From positions 6,432,998 to 6,496,997 of the forward strand of contig NC_064045.1 in assembly GCF_932526225.1 (NCBI RefSeq): a stretch of DNA of 64,000 nt. The letters run 5' to 3'. Positions 23,265 to 36,200 of this stretch are shown piece by piece; within the stretch, counting starts at the first letter, position 1; every line of letters starts with the position of its first letter. Both the position numbers and the translations under genes were made by a program. Origin of the DNA: Nematostella vectensis (taxonomy: Eukaryota; Cnidaria; Anthozoa; Actiniaria; Edwardsiidae). The notes beneath the pieces were generated by a model that was not told the origin of the DNA, did no database searches, and worked only from the letters and a program-made list of their open reading frames with translations.

Positions 23265-23594
23265 TCAAGACCTGTAGGACGCCCGAAGCTCCGCTTCAAG
23301 GACTCATGCAAGCGTGATATGCTCGCAATCGGCCTCGACGTGGACAACTGGGAGAAGCTTGCCGAGGATCGCAGCAGATGGAGGTCTGAATGTGCTGCCG
23401 CACTCAACTCAGGGGAGTTAGAGCTGAAAAGAGAGGCCGAAGAGAGAAGGCAGAGGAGAAAGGCATCCGAAATTCGAACTGGATCAAACCCATCTCCGAC
23501 GTCTGTCCTCGTTTGTCGTTCATGTGGTCGCACATGTGCTTCGCGCATTGGGCTTTTTAGTCATGGAAAGAAATGCCAACGTTCATCGCGCTGA
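23265..23594 (+). pseudogene. 3' fragment of a non-LTR retrotransposon (RT C-terminus with zinc knuckle)
   Basis: Open from just after a TGA at 23262-23264 to the TGA at 23592-23594, 109 codons. It encodes GRPKLRFKDSCKRDM, then GLDVDNWEKLAEDRSRWR, then a C-x2-C-x12-H-x4-C finger in VCRSCGRTCASRIGLFSH. This order is the usual C-terminus of LINE polymerase ORFs in invertebrates. The RT core is absent, so this is a 5'-truncated copy. The LINE clade cannot be fixed from this piece. Confidence 0.75.
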
Positions 23595-23599
23595 TGTCA

Positions 23600-25228
23600 T
23601 GGACACTGACTGTCCGAAGACTGCCTACTACTGTCATGATAGTAATAGAGACTTGATAGTAAATAAGTAAAGGTCAGGATAGTAAGAGAAGCTCCGCAAA
23701 ATACCTTGTGTGATTTCAAGAAACGAATTATCATAAAGTTCACTTCGCATAAAAGGGATTTCCATACGTACAGAATTCATTTCTAAGCTCGTTTTAACTG
23801 AATATAGAACGCAGAAAGAACTACGCAGATCTCTATTCCAATTAAAAAAAGTTAAAACACAAAAGGGCGCCGTTCTCCCGTTTTGATAAGCAAATTCCAC
23901 AAACCCTAATAATGAAGGGTTTTTAATACAAACTGAGAAAAAGATATAGTAAAATCGGCGCGAATATAAGCCCGCGAATATAATGCGTGAATTTTGCCTT
24001 TCATGTAGTTTACGCTTGGATCCCCCAAAAAATAATTCTTAACCAGAAATCTATCGGAGCAAAACCTGGATTGTACCTTACTTACTTTGCGTCACATGAT
24101 TTTCAATTCACATTTCCTAACGGAATATTCACGATAAAATTCCGCATTCCCCTCACTTTGATTGTTTGGTTAGACGACTAGACAAACTGACGAAGCTATA
24201 TACGTTGACAGATAAAACACACTTTTCTTCACCTCACACTTAGAGATTACGACAGCCTATGTGTTGGGCAGGAATGTTTTCATTACTACAAACCAGGGTG
24301 CCCCCCGCCGAGATGGTACGCGAGACGGACAGTGCTGAATAACGTATGCGCATGCGCATGCTCTGGCGAAAGTAAGCACAATCGTAGTGTTGTATCTTTC
24401 GAGATAAGGTACGAAAGGCTGACTTCAGTCGCTGATTTGACTAACTGTACAGCATTAAAACCATACTGTACAAAAGATGACAGATTTGTGTGATAATGAG
24501 GGAGTAATAAAGAAAATTTTAGCCTTAGGTTTGGTGTAGTTTTCTTAGCATTCGCCAAAATGTGACAGTTCGCCGGTAAAAAGCCCCCATTTCAAAACAA
24601 AAAGCTGGTTTAACCGCGCGGTACTGAACAAGTCTTGCGTTTTTCAGCACTGGCCGCGAGACGTACAATCTCTGCAGGATCCAGTGTACGTTGCTAAGGA
24701 GCTAAGAAGCTGCGGCTCGTTATGCTCGCCTAGTGCATAAAAACGAGGAGAATTCATACTTTTGAAAATTGCACTTCAAGCCTCATATCTCGAAGACGAA
24801 TCCATAAAAAAAAAACACTTTTTGATATGTTGGTTTACATAACACAAGGAACCTCTATGCAATAATTCAAGCTTACAGAAGTTAACCAGAACTTATTTTG
24901 GGATAACTTGCCATTTTTTTGCTCTGTCATTTGAGTTAGCAATTCTATTTAAGCCAATCAGATTCTTGCCATCTCTCGCCTAGTGGTATTCGTCCAGAGG
25001 ATAGCCAGGGAAGTGCACAAAGCGAGCCTCTGATTGGCTCAGAATGGTTTTACTGAGGGAACAGAAAACCAAAACAAATCGTGTTTTGAAAACGCGGGTC
25101 GCGATACAACAGATTCGACAGTAATTTTCACGAAGGCTTAACTAATGGCCACATTCACATATAACATAATCACAAAGAACTAAAGTTTGGATTTCCCCCA
25201 TGTAGACAATAAATCAGACACACCTGAA
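23600..25228. other. non-coding interval
   Basis: No gene recognised. Contains short inverted and direct repeats shared with 21.6-21.8 kb (see 25029-25130), and a CGCATGCGCATGC stretch near 24348-24361. Confidence 0.45.
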
Positions 25229-25880
25229 GTGTTTTCTTGTTAAACAACACAACGGTCTCGAAGCGGCTTGAAAGACATCGCTAATCTTAGCCGCATCACT
25301 GAAATCGCACAAAAATATCTACACAATCCTTAATCTACGTATTCCAGGGATTAATTCGGTGCTAGTTACGTAGGGGTTCGTGATGTTATGAAGGAATAAG
25401 AGCGAAATTTTCGTGTTGAATTAGTGTCGGCAGTGTTTTCTTGTTAAACAACACAACGGTCTCGAAGCGGCGTGAAAAACATCGATAATCTTAGCCGCAT
25501 CACTAAAATCGCACAAAAATATCTACACAATCCTTAATCTACGTATTCCAGGGATTAATTCGGTGCTAGTTACGTAGGGGTTCGTGGTGTATTAAAGGAA
25601 TAAGAGCGAAATTTTCGTGTTGAATTAGTGTCGGCAGTGTTTTCTTGTTAAACAACACAACGGTGTCGAGGCGGCGTGAAAAACATCGATAACCTTAGCC
25701 GCATCACTAAAATCGCACAAAAATAACTACACAATCCTTAATCTACGTATTCCAGGGATTAATTCGGTGCTAGTTACGTAGGGGTTCGTGGTGTATTAAA
25801 GGAATAAGAGCGAAATTTTCGTGTTGAATTAGTGTCGGCAGTTTTCTTGCTAAACAACAAAACGGTTACGTAGGGGTTCG
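25229..25880. repeat. 204-bp tandem repeat, about 3.2 copies
   Basis: GTGTTTTCTTGTTAAACAAC begins at 25229, 25433 and 25637; a truncated fourth copy begins near 25838. Copies are nearly identical, so the array is young or homogenised. Each unit contains GGTGCTAGTTACGTAGGGGT. No open frame of note. Confidence 0.9.
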
Positions 25881-26029
25881 TAAGGGTTCGTTGTAATGCA
25901 ATGTTTTATGTCGGGAATTGGTGTTCCGAATAACTGTGCACATGAAGTTAAAAAGACTCTCTTTTTCACAGTTAGACGTTTTTATTAAAAACACTAATGC
26001 TACGAGGCTACATTTTTTGTGAAAACTAT

Positions 26030-26140
26030 GTGTGGACGAATTGACTCTATTTTTGTGGACGAGTTGACTCTAATTGTGGACGAGTTGACTCAATTTGTGG
26101 ACGAGTTGGTTGTGGACGACACGGTTTGTGGACGAAGTGA
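26030..26140. repeat. short tandem repeat of GTGGACGAGTTGACTC
   Basis: Six imperfect units of about 18-23 bp built on TTGTGGACGAGTTGACTCTA. Intergenic. Confidence 0.75.
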
Positions 26141-26149
26141 CTGGATACC

Positions 26150-28370
26150 GTGCGTAAATAGAAAAATAATGAAATGAACAAGTGACTGTGCATTCCAGCA
26201 TGACAACTGCGTTAACAATAAACTTCCCTATTTTTTCTCCAAAATTTTGCTTATTTGGACTAAATAAAATTTTGTTATTATGCGTGAACATTACTCTTTA
26301 GGATGAGGCACAATTAAGAAAATAAAAACAAATAAAACGCTCGAAATAGAATTTTATTCACGTCCTAGAGATTTTCTGCTAATGAGTTGAGCATGATTTT
26401 TATTGTAAATTTCCTCTTCACATTAAATCATTGTGGTAAGACACCGAGGGAGAGGGTAGAAAAGCAGCGAGAGATACCTCTTAAGCTTCATTGAAGCTAG
26501 AAAAATCACTTTTGGTACTCCGCCTGAAGAAGAAAAATGCGATTTATATGATAGTGTAGCCTAAAAATACTTTGTAAATAGGTTCTCTATGACAAGAGTC
26601 ATCAAACTGTCATGTGACCCATAGTCACTAATTTTTCCGGTTAAAAAGCGGTTAAAAATCGAGAGAGTGCCTTGGTTAAAAACTAATTTAGACCACGCAG
26701 TGTCTGTTGCAGTGCTCCAAAATAGTTAATGAGAAAAAAGTTAAAAAGACCCATTTCTAACTATGGCTGCAAATCAGACAGCCTTTGTTACATCAACTGT
26801 ATGCTAGATCAAAGGTTAACCCCCGTGAGCCAACTGAGAGGTAATCAATGACAATTAATTTTATAATTTTGAATAGAAGCTTAAACGACCAGAAAGGCGT
26901 AATGCGCCATTAAAATTGCTGTGTGTTGTTGTGAACAATATGGGATGTATTTAAGTGAAGGAAAGAACCAAATACGACCGACCTTTTAAGATTTCTAAGA
27001 AATTTCTAAGATCATGTGAATGATTTACGAAGTTTGGCGATCAGCTTAGAAACTTTGAGTAAAACAGCCTCTAACTCAAACCCCCAAATTCACTTTTCGG
27101 TCGCATTTCTCCTCAAAAGCTTTCTTCCACCATATCAATATTTTTAGTGAGTTTCCTTAAAAAAATCTAAAGAATTCGGCTATAAAAGTTGCTCACGCTA
27201 AATTTTGAAATGTTACAAAGATGTGCTCAAGTACAGGCTTGGGTTTATTATAATTGAACTAGGTAGAAAGCTTGATAAGTTATCATGGAATCGAGGACGC
27301 CGGACAGTGGCTTATGCAAATGATCATCTGTTCCGTAGACTGATACTGAAGAGTATGGGGTTTAGCATAACGAGACCGGCATTCTTGTAATAAATTTGAC
27401 TCTTATTGGGATAAGACACGCTCGTTATTGATAGCGAGCGATTAACGAGCGATAAAATGCTTGAGACAATGTTCAAAATTGCACACAAAACAAAAAAAAC
27501 AAAAAACTTATCCAAACTTATCATCGCTGTTATTGATTCTCTTCTTCGTTCGGAATCACATGTGTCCTTTGAACAGTGTTGAAGTTGTTAGAACTAAGAA
27601 ATATTTGCATTACGAGCTGCAGACAAAAAAGGCCGAGGCGGAGCGAGTCTCTTTATAGCAAAACAATCCAAACTCCATCAAATATCTGGTTATAGAACAT
27701 GCTAGACAGTCCTTGAAACAACCCTGGCCAAAATATACGTTTATACACATCTTTTAGTGTGGGTCTATCGTAGACGGCGTGTACATTTGTGTGAGTAGTA
27801 GGAGTGAGCGTCCCTCCGAATTTCGCGAACGAAAAGATCCACAAAAGCCGCCTCGCTTTCAGGCAGAGTATACCGCAGACCTCTGAGCATCGCAGGCTTA
27901 CACGTTTTCGACATGGATAGATAGACTTATAGGAAAGGTAAACCTATACCCCATTCACACCAAGCAAACCAGTTTAACTAAACACGGTTTAACTTAAACT
28001 GAGTTTAAACTAACCTTGTTTTACTACGATGGAGTACCTAAAACTAAACTAGTTTTGGCTTGCGTGACGCGCAGCCTCGATTTCGTGATTGAAAAAAGGT
28101 AGCCCGAGTTAAAACGGATGATAGCGATGATCGTCCTTTGACGCACACAAACTTTCTTAGTTGACCTAGCCGGTCATGTTCTTTTTTCTTCTGTCGAATA
28201 ATTATTTTATCACATATACCATTATTCGATTTTTGCTATTACTAATCACGAAGTTCACATTGCGTATAATAAATCTATCATTATTGTAATCTACAGATCT
28301 ATATAGGATACAAGAATAACAGCCAATTCCCTTAGTGCAAACTATTTCCATATTTTATTTGTAGGATGCC
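26150..28370. other. intergenic interval upstream of the toxin gene
   Basis: AT-rich, no recognised gene. Short open frames near 27205-27390 and 27653-27844 show no family features. The 5' UTR and promoter of the toxin gene should lie in its last part. Confidence 0.4.
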
Positions 28371-28373
28371 GTC

Positions 28374-29114
28374 ATGGCTTCATTTTTGAAGACTGTTTTT
28401 TGCATTGTTTTTCTTGTTGTCTGCACAAGAGGTAAGCTAAAACAAAATTTAAGATTTATCAAAATAAGATTCGACACTGGCATTCGACTATCTGCCAAAC
28501 TTTCGTTTTTACTGAGACTTCTTCAGGGCAGGCAGCGTCAATGCTAGGCAAGCATTGTCACGAAATCTAGAAATGAGCTTTGGAAGTCCTCATTTACCCA
28601 TTAGGCCATTCCAGCTATAAGCTTGCGCGCGCATTTCAATAGAAATCTACTTTGACTACCAGAATGCAGCGCGCGCCAAACAAAGCGCTGCATGCCGGTA
28701 GTTGAGGTACGTTCCCATGGTGATTGCGCGGAATAGCCTTTTCAATTGACCATTTTCAATCAATATTAGAAGACAAATAATGAGAGGGGGAGGGTTCAAC
28801 TTTCTGGTTTAGGGAGTTTACAAAAAACTCTGTATTTTGCTAAAATAATAAGATGGTGGCTGACAAACACCCTTGTACTAGTGCTACTAACAGCGTTTTT
28901 CACGGGATTGTGTTGTCTAGGTCGTGCCGTTGAGGATGATGGGATCACCATGGATCTCGCTGCAGGCAAGAGGGGAGCTCCGTGCAAATGTGCTTACAAT
29001 CCTGGGGACGGCACCGGAGTCTACCAGCAGGGAATATACTGGTTTATAAAATGCCCTACAGGATGGTCCCAATGCAAAGAAGGGATTGTTGGCGATTGCT
29101 GCTTAAAAAACTAG
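28374..29114 (+). CDS. sea-anemone type I sodium-channel toxin-like precursor (Nv1/NaTx family)
   Basis: Two coding exons, 28374-28431 and 28921-29114, joined in phase 1, give an 83-residue secreted precursor. Residues 1 to about 20 form a signal peptide and 21-37 an acidic propeptide ending in the dibasic KR at 36-37. The predicted mature peptide is 46 residues with six cysteines at 41, 43, 64, 71, 79 and 80. The spacing C-x-C, then CPxGWxxC, then CC is that of type I anemone toxins, which slow sodium-channel inactivation; length fits too. It is diverged: the acidic residue usual after the second cysteine is Ala (44), and the conserved Arg of the following loop is not in place. Channel activity is therefore uncertain. 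A splice acceptor 9 bases upstream of the ATG (TTTATTTGTAG) suggests an intron in the 5' UTR. Poly(A) signals AATAAA lie at 29227 and 29333. The intron holds a Penelope-like remnant. Confidence 0.85.
28470..28720. mobile_element. Penelope-like terminal-repeat remnant in the toxin intron
   Basis: On the minus strand, CTGCCCTGAAGAAGTCTCAG and ACGAAAGTTTGGCAG (28492-28531) match the hammerhead-like motif of the Penelope-like element at 39737-41419, and a GCGCGCGC-rich block follows. Stem II is eroded and no coding part remains, so this is an old copy. Confidence 0.6.
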
Positions 29115-29339
29115 TATCTTTAAGATACATTTTAAGTAATACTCAGTGTAAGAGCTAAGCAACCTAACGGCAAATGCAAGCTGGCAATTGAAAAATGCCT
29201 TTGATAGATCTAGGAGATGCAGAAAAAATAAAATTATAAAAGAAGTGTGTCATTGTTGGCATGTCGGTGGTGGTAGAACTTCAAGAACCCAAGTTTCTGT
29301 GTAAGGGATGTTTGACATAAAACTAAGACAGAAATAAAG

Positions 29340-31050
29340 TTTTAGATGAAAAAAATAATAATTTGTTTAAGGCGTCCACCACACAGCTTAGAAAATGAGT
29401 GAGAACGTTAAGTGTGCGTCATACAATCATGAACCATTGGATTTTATTACGTTATACAGTATACAAAGATCCTTCCCGTATATGATGATCCCTTGAATGA
29501 GTCCCACTTTAGTCGAGTTGTTACGAAGCTAGTTTTAGTTATTGCTGCGACGCAGGAGCAGCATGCTAATCTTGACATCGCTTTTTAAAACTCTCTTTCC
29601 TTTCCATTCACGAGCATCCGCGGCAGAATATATGCGGGTGTTTGGTTCGATTTTGGTTTGGGGTCTTGTTCCGCAGCCTCACTTTGAAAAATGAGGCCGC
29701 GAGAGACTAGAACTAAATTTCAGTTCGACAGATTGACTGACGAACAATCGAACATTATGCCATGTTTTGACATGGGACTCGTGATCTCTCGTACGGTGTC
29801 CGTGGTCAATAAATCAACAAAAGGAGTGCACAAGCAAGATTTTTAGAGCACATTTCAGTAAGTTTGGAAAAATGTTCACTCGTCAGTTACTTGGGACGAG
29901 TTACCACAGCTTTCAACGAGTGTTGAAGGAGAATTTAATAACAGTTTCAGACCGATTTTGCCTACTTATTTTGAGCCGGGTCGCACACGTGCCATGGTCG
30001 CGTCCCCCGCAGTCGATCGAGATCTCGACAAAATTGGAAACTAAACAAGCAAAACGAGCATCCTAACTCAATGCCTAAATACTCTAGCTCACTTGGCTAT
30101 GGACTGTACGGCGTTTGGGAAAACTTATCAGTTCAAAACAATGACCCAATGCCTTATTGCTGAAGAGCATGCAACAAGTTTTAGCAAACCCAAGTGACGC
30201 TAAAAATTGAAAAACACCTTGACAGAAAAGCTAATACTGTAAAACAATCAAAACAGATTATTATATCGTTTTGTTCATAAATCCAGGCTGTTTTGTTGTT
30301 TTAAAAACTGACCAAATAGGACGGGGAGGAAATGGATAAGCAAAAAAAAAAAATCCCTACCAATCATGACTCTGGATAAAAAATAGAGACTAATATATTG
30401 CCAAATTCTCTAACAATTAGCCTACCTTACGTTTATTGGTATTTTTTGCGAAGAAAAACTCAGTGCGATGCGATAAGCTGCCGCCATCTTTGTGTTTGAC
30501 CACGGGCGCAAGGAATTCAACATTCCCAAATAAAATGTAAGATTGTGCCAGCTATTCACATCTCGATAACAAAAAAAACGCCTAAAGGTAAACTTCTCTT
30601 GCTATTTTTAAAAATTTCTAGCTTAGCTGCAATCAGCGACAAAACTGTTGAAAATTTTAGCGCTTCAAATGCAGTTTCAGATGGAAATCTAAATTACGTA
30701 GCATAGTGACTTTGATATATTCTCCTCCCCATCCCAACCCCCTCTCCCCCAAATCAATGTTGGATTTTTTTACTGACAACCCTAGACAGCAACTTTGAAT
30801 AGGGGAATGGGGATGTGAGTAATAAAAAGTCGCCATATTGTAAATTATTTCAGTAAGACTACTTTTTAGATGTCATTTTCAACAGGTTTTGTTGCTGATT
30901 GTGGCTGTATGTATACCATGTAGCGTTGGAACAACACTGAAGCAACTGTACATCACTGTCGCAGCATTTCCTTTTTATTAGAAACTTCTAGTTTGTAGTA
31001 CCTAGCGGAAATATAGAGTTAGCATTATAGTCTTGTCTGCAAAGATGTTT
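29340..31050. other. intergenic interval, nothing recognised
   Basis: An ATG at 29872 opens a 64-codon frame with an Arg/Ser/Leu-rich start resembling a mitochondrial presequence, but I find no convincing following exon. No named repeat is seen. Confidence 0.35.
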
Positions 31051-31550
31051 TGTAGGAAACTCCCCTACGTCAGCTTATCATATTAAACAATATCTGTGAA
31101 AGGCTCAGCTCAGAGGAACTCCCACGGTACTCCAAAACGTTTCTTCCCAGCTGTTCAAAAGATTCTAATCTAAACACATCCTTAGTAAACAGGACATAAT
31201 TCCGTGAAAAACGTGAGAACCACCCCGAGCCGATCCCTATAAAAGGGGCCTGCACGCTTTGTGTAATTCACTCTGTTTTCACTACTCTCTGTTCACACTT
31301 GACTTCTCACTTTCACTCATAACCGCTCATCACTTCACTTCAACTTCACTCACTTCAATCTTCACTTCACTCATCGCTTCAATCAATACCCTTCTTCTCA
31401 AGTAAAGCAGTGCCATCAAAGATCCGAGTACTTGGTACCTCTCGTAACAGAGTTCTACTGTGTCTGCAGAAGTTGAGTACTTTGTCTCTTCGCCTTCCGA
31501 TTACCAATCGTGTTTTAAAAGCATATTATAAACAGACACTTTTATATGCG
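31051..31550 (+). promoter_or_regulatory. TATA-containing promoter-like block, possibly a solo LTR
   Basis: CCCTATAAAAGGGGCC at 31236-31251 is a strong TATA box. It is followed by a C/T-rich leader with repeated TTCACTTCACT. No coding exon follows that I can identify. This architecture fits the U3/R part of an LTR retrotransposon, or the core promoter of an unrecognised gene. I could not find a target duplication. Confidence 0.35.
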
Positions 31551-31917
31551 CTTTGATTTAAATTAATACATTATAGAATTTTAGGTATTGTTCGAGTGGA
31601 TAGCAGAAATATCGAACTGCCGTTCTGCGCTAATTTGAGGCGAAGCGCTTATTGAAGGCTTGGGACTTGATTAGTCATTTACTGTATGCGGGATTCAAAG
31701 ATCTCAAAGGCTTTAAGGGTCTGAATTTGAAATGGGGGTCACCGCTGAGCCATTGGTTCCCCATGGTACGTTTTAAAGTGAAAAATGAATAGTTCTGTTT
31801 TTTTAAATTTTATTTAATGGCTGGCTACCGCGGCCATAGAACTTAGCAGCAATTTTTTCGGTCTTAAAAAGCCTGGGGAAAAAGCGCGCGGGAGACCTTG
31901 ATGTTCTAAGAACGCTA

Positions 31918-32395
31918 GGGCCTGGCGCCCGTTTCTCGAAACACCCGAGAATTCTCGGGCCTGAAAACTTTATTTTGCATTTTTGCTAAAAATTTCGCAT
32001 GTTTTCCTTTTGGAGAACCGCTTTCATGTTTTAGAACAGTTTGAACTTCCTGTTGGTTCGTATTCCAAATGATTACACTCAATAGGGCTATTTTCGAAGT
32101 TTTGCTGAAGCCAAAAAGTTATCCGAAAAGTCTCGGGTGAGTGAGAGGTCCCGATAACTTTCTTAATATTTAAGCCATGTTAATTTCGGGCCCGAGAAGT
32201 TCGAGAAAGATCAAAATCTATAAATCTATAAAGAGAATCATCCTTTACATAAATCTTTGTTGTGAAATACGATGTTTGACGACACATTTAGATACCATAA
32301 ATTTTATAGAAATTAACCAGCTTTTTAAATTTAAGGAATAAATCGTTTTCGGGCCCGAGAATTCTCTGGTGTTTCGAGAAACGAGCCCCTGGCCC
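31918..32395. mobile_element. 478-bp MITE with about 50-bp TIRs and TA target duplication
   Basis: The left end GGGCCTGGCGCCCGTTTCTC and right end GAGAAACGAGCCCCTGGCCC are inverted repeats that extend about 50 bp, through ACCCGAGAATTCTCGGGCC. TA dinucleotides flank both sides (31916-31917 and 32396-32397). Non-coding; consistent with a Tc1/mariner-type or related non-autonomous element. Confidence 0.75.
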
Positions 32396-32608
32396 TATTT
32401 CAAAATGGCGGCCCGCAAAATCGTAGTAAACACGAATTCCTGCAAGTAGTCTTCTTGGAAATTCTCGACCTAGACAGTTCCAGGGCGACAAAAAAGCGAA
32501 AAAATGATCAAAGCGGTCTCCCAAATATGGAATGTAATGTCCTAATAAGAAATTGACGGAGCGAGCTGGAAAAACGACAGTTTTTAAAACAAGATTGATT
32601 GATATTTA

Positions 32609-32866
32609 CACCTATTTCAAGTAAGGCTGCACTCGAATGTGTATCATAACCCGCAATGCTTCATGGGTACCAAGTAAATAAGCAAGTAAGGTAAATAAAA
32701 TACAAATCCAGGCTTCAAAATCTGCGGAATTATTGTTCATGTATTTTCTTATGAACATTCACATGGCTTTCAGAGACCAGGATTCCGCTATTTACATGCG
32801 CTACCCGTGAACCACCGCGGGTTACGGCACACGGGTTCTCGAGTGCAACCTTTTTTGAAATAGGTG
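32609..32866. mobile_element. 258-bp MITE with 30-bp TIRs and TA target duplication
   Basis: Left end CACCTATTTCAAGTAAGGCT and right end AACCTTTTTTGAAATAGGTG are inverted repeats that continue into GCACTCGA / TCGAGTGC, with TA on both flanks. Non-coding, about 200 bp from the preceding MITE. Confidence 0.75.
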
Positions 32867-33226
32867 TATATGTTGAGGGGTAGGTGAAAGTTATTTCTAC
32901 AAGTTGTAGATGCTCGTCATTTTATTTTGTATTCACCAGTAAAATCATCAACTATATTGCTGAAGTAGTCAACAATATCTTCATGCTTGATGTACACATT
33001 CTCATGATAAGGTGTTTCTTGCTTTTCTTTTTATGATTCTTTTTCTTGAGTTTTAGGCATGCTTTTAGTATGTAATTCAGAATGATCTATACATCAGATT
33101 GAAACTAAATCTAAATTATTCTCCATTTTTGTTTCCTGTTCCGACGCCTCACATTTTTGTGAGTTCTAATGTTGTTTGTCCGTTGCCTCCAGGGTTCTGT
33201 GGCATATTCAGTTCTTTCTCGTTGCC

Positions 33227-36200
33227 TTACGTTTCTTTCTGTTCCTCAGGTTCTTCTCCGCTTTCACTGCATGGCGTCTCCTCTTCGCCCATCTCAATCA
33301 ATTCCTCTTTTGCCTTACACACCGCCTTTTCCCAGAGCTTTGCGGTTTCAAGTAGCTGTGTTTTCCAGTATACTACGAGATCCTTTTTGAGCCGTTTGAA
33401 ATGTGTATCACATTTCTCTAAGACAAGACGTTTGCCTTGGACTTTGACATCATTGTCGGCAGCTCTTTTGGTCTTCCTGTTATGTCTATCTATTGCAGCG
33501 ATATCGGTATGTCGCCCGGACGTGGAACTGGAAACCAAGTCGACAGTCTTGTAGTATTTCACCTTGCACCCCATTCTTGCTGTTTCATCCATTGTCGGGC
33601 AGTTAGCAGTGACGGTTACGCCTGTTTTGTAGTCAGGATGGTAGAAAAAATAACTATTGGTGTTCGAGTCAAGCTCTGATGTTATTACTTGGTCTTTCGG
33701 GCGATCAGCATCGTTTTGATGAGCGGCATTCGTTATCTAGAAAAACAACATTAGATCGTTTTAGGAAGCGCGCAGTCTCGTACCCAGACTCCGCAATTTT
33801 GGGAGGCTGAATAAGCGCACGGTGCATGACGGTCAGGATGTGGTTTCGGTTTTCCGTCTTCGCTTCAGGGTTTCTGTGGATGTCCCCGCGACAACAAAAA
33901 CGACTGGGTACGAATCTGGGAAGCGCACAGTCTGGGAAGATTCCCTGTCACGGATGCGCATCTCTATCCTCTACAGGAATCCCGATAAAGACTCGAGAAA
34001 CTAGGCTGAATCATATGCATTGTACAAAGGAGCCCCTCGTAAAGATTGTTGACTGGGGAATGAAGAATTCTTTCTTGCCATAACGCCCTGAGACGCCTGT
34101 AAAATATAGGCCCAACTCCAAAACGTCAGAAATGCAAACTAAACATCACCAGACCCGGATACTCATAGATTCCTCCAAGGCATAGACGACCTTCAAAAGC
34201 GCAGCTAAGCAATGCAATAGAATTGACTCTTTTGTCTAAATATCAACCTTGATTTCTGACCAATTCATAAACAAATGCTTAAACTTAGAAACATTTCTTA
34301 CCAAAAAAGACACAAAATTTCGAACTACAAATAGAGACAAGAAAACACAGATCAAATAGATACCTTTATTGCGCTCCGTCAGGTCCCATTTTAAAGCAAT
34401 CAGTCCCAATAATCAATGCTAGAACCTCCATTAGAAGCGAGCCTACACTACCTGCACTGCATCATGGGAGTCTTAGAAACACCTTGACAGACATGCGGGC
34501 AATCTCCCCCCCCCCCCCCCAGAATAAGAACAGTTTTTTCATAAGTCTCTTTGCCCCAAAGCCAAACAAAACATTTCCAGGTCCAAGGAACCAAGAATAA
34601 GCCTGTTAACAATTTTTGAATCAGGTTGGGTAGCAAAGATGGCCGACATTGGAGAGTATGAGGCCATTCACCAGAAAATTCCTTTCTCACTTGGTGAAAC
34701 CCAGACAAGGAATTATCCCGTTGAATCAACCTCAGCGTGCAAACATCCATAAGCACAGCATTAATTATGCCCAAATAGACTTTATGATGTCCTAAGGCAC
34801 TCTCCAGATGTGAAAAAGCTGTAATTTTTAAGCAAATTACAAGTAAAACTGTTGTAAAGCAACTGGCTGTAGCAGTGCCGTCGCTAGAAAGAAAAGGCAC
34901 CGCAGTGCATTGTTGAAAACTTCAAGGAATGCCATCTTGGGTCAGCGGTAGCTTAGCTTAACTGGTAGTGTTGGACTTGAGATAGGGGGGGAGGTTTTTG
35001 TTTTCAGTCTGTTTTTCTTACAATTTTGCTCAAAAGTACCCAGGAGTGAAAGGGTTAAAATAAGCGAAAACAATATTTCATCAGGCGCGTACACAGAGGG
35101 CCAAAAAGTGGGCCATTTCTTATTGAGGAATCTTTAAATACTTGCGTTTTCCATATGATATCTATGACCGCTGTTCCCAGAGCCTCTCGAAAATGCTTTT
35201 TGGACAATCTCTGATAGAGCTAAAGTACACATGAAATGTTAGGAAAATTTGAGAAATGACTATTAGTACCTTATTTTTGTAGATTTGATCGTATGCCCAC
35301 TGACTGTATTTAACGTAAAGATCGCCTTTCTCGACAATATCCTCAAGGTAGCGCTTGATGTATTTGTCCTTGTCGTCACTTTTAGAGTCATTTCTGTACG
35401 ATCCAACCAACATTTTCAGGGCGTAAAGGTGCAGCGAGGCGTAGTCTCTAAAGGTCAAGAGAGAAGCCTCTAGGATCTTTGTGTTGTACAAGTCCACATC
35501 TTCTTTGAAGGGCTGATTCTGGTACTTCGGGAGCTCGGTATCCATGTATCTGGCGGCGTCTCGCTGGCATCTCAAGTTGTCCTCCAGAGTGACCTCTTCC
35601 AAGCAAACGGACCACTTGTTTTGTAAAGTTTTAAACTCTCTTGATATCAGTCTTCTTTCCATATCCATGATGGACTTGTCAACGTATTGTCCCATGGACG
35701 AGATTCGCAGGTTCATGCTATGTGTGATCTCTTCGAATGCGGCATCCACCTATTGCAATATTTAAGGGGTGGTCAGTATATCGAGGGAGAAACACATTAC
35801 CCAGAGAATAATATTTGTACAAAGTAGTCAGTATATCGAGGGAGAAGCTCGTTACAGTGTATTATTATAAGGCTACGATGACACGCACGCTCTGATTGGC
35901 TGATCATGCGGGCGTTATTTAACAAATAGATCTCATTTTTGCGTGCGTCTGTCCTCTAATAGATGCACAGATGACGACATAGCGTTTTGTTCATGACACG
36001 TGTTATAGCGTGTCATGAACAAAAAAGTACACAACGAGGGGTCAATATGCAGCTCTTACAAGCTGCAATTTGATTGGGCAAATGTACAATATCCGCACCT
36101 CGACACAAAGAAAGAGAAGAATAGAGACAAAAGAACTCCTTTGTAGAACAAAGATAATAGGAGACAAAGCAGCTGCGTACTTACTCCAACGGGGCGCAGT

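Noticed and set aside
33099-33679. Plus-strand frames of up to 151 codons
   Set aside because: They lie antisense to the last exon of the 458-aa gene, whose minus frame has a proper acceptor and in-phase partners.
34448-34900. 150-codon minus frame in an intron
   Set aside because: Contains a poly(G) tract translated as glycines, has no good splice borders, and breaks the phase of the surrounding gene model.
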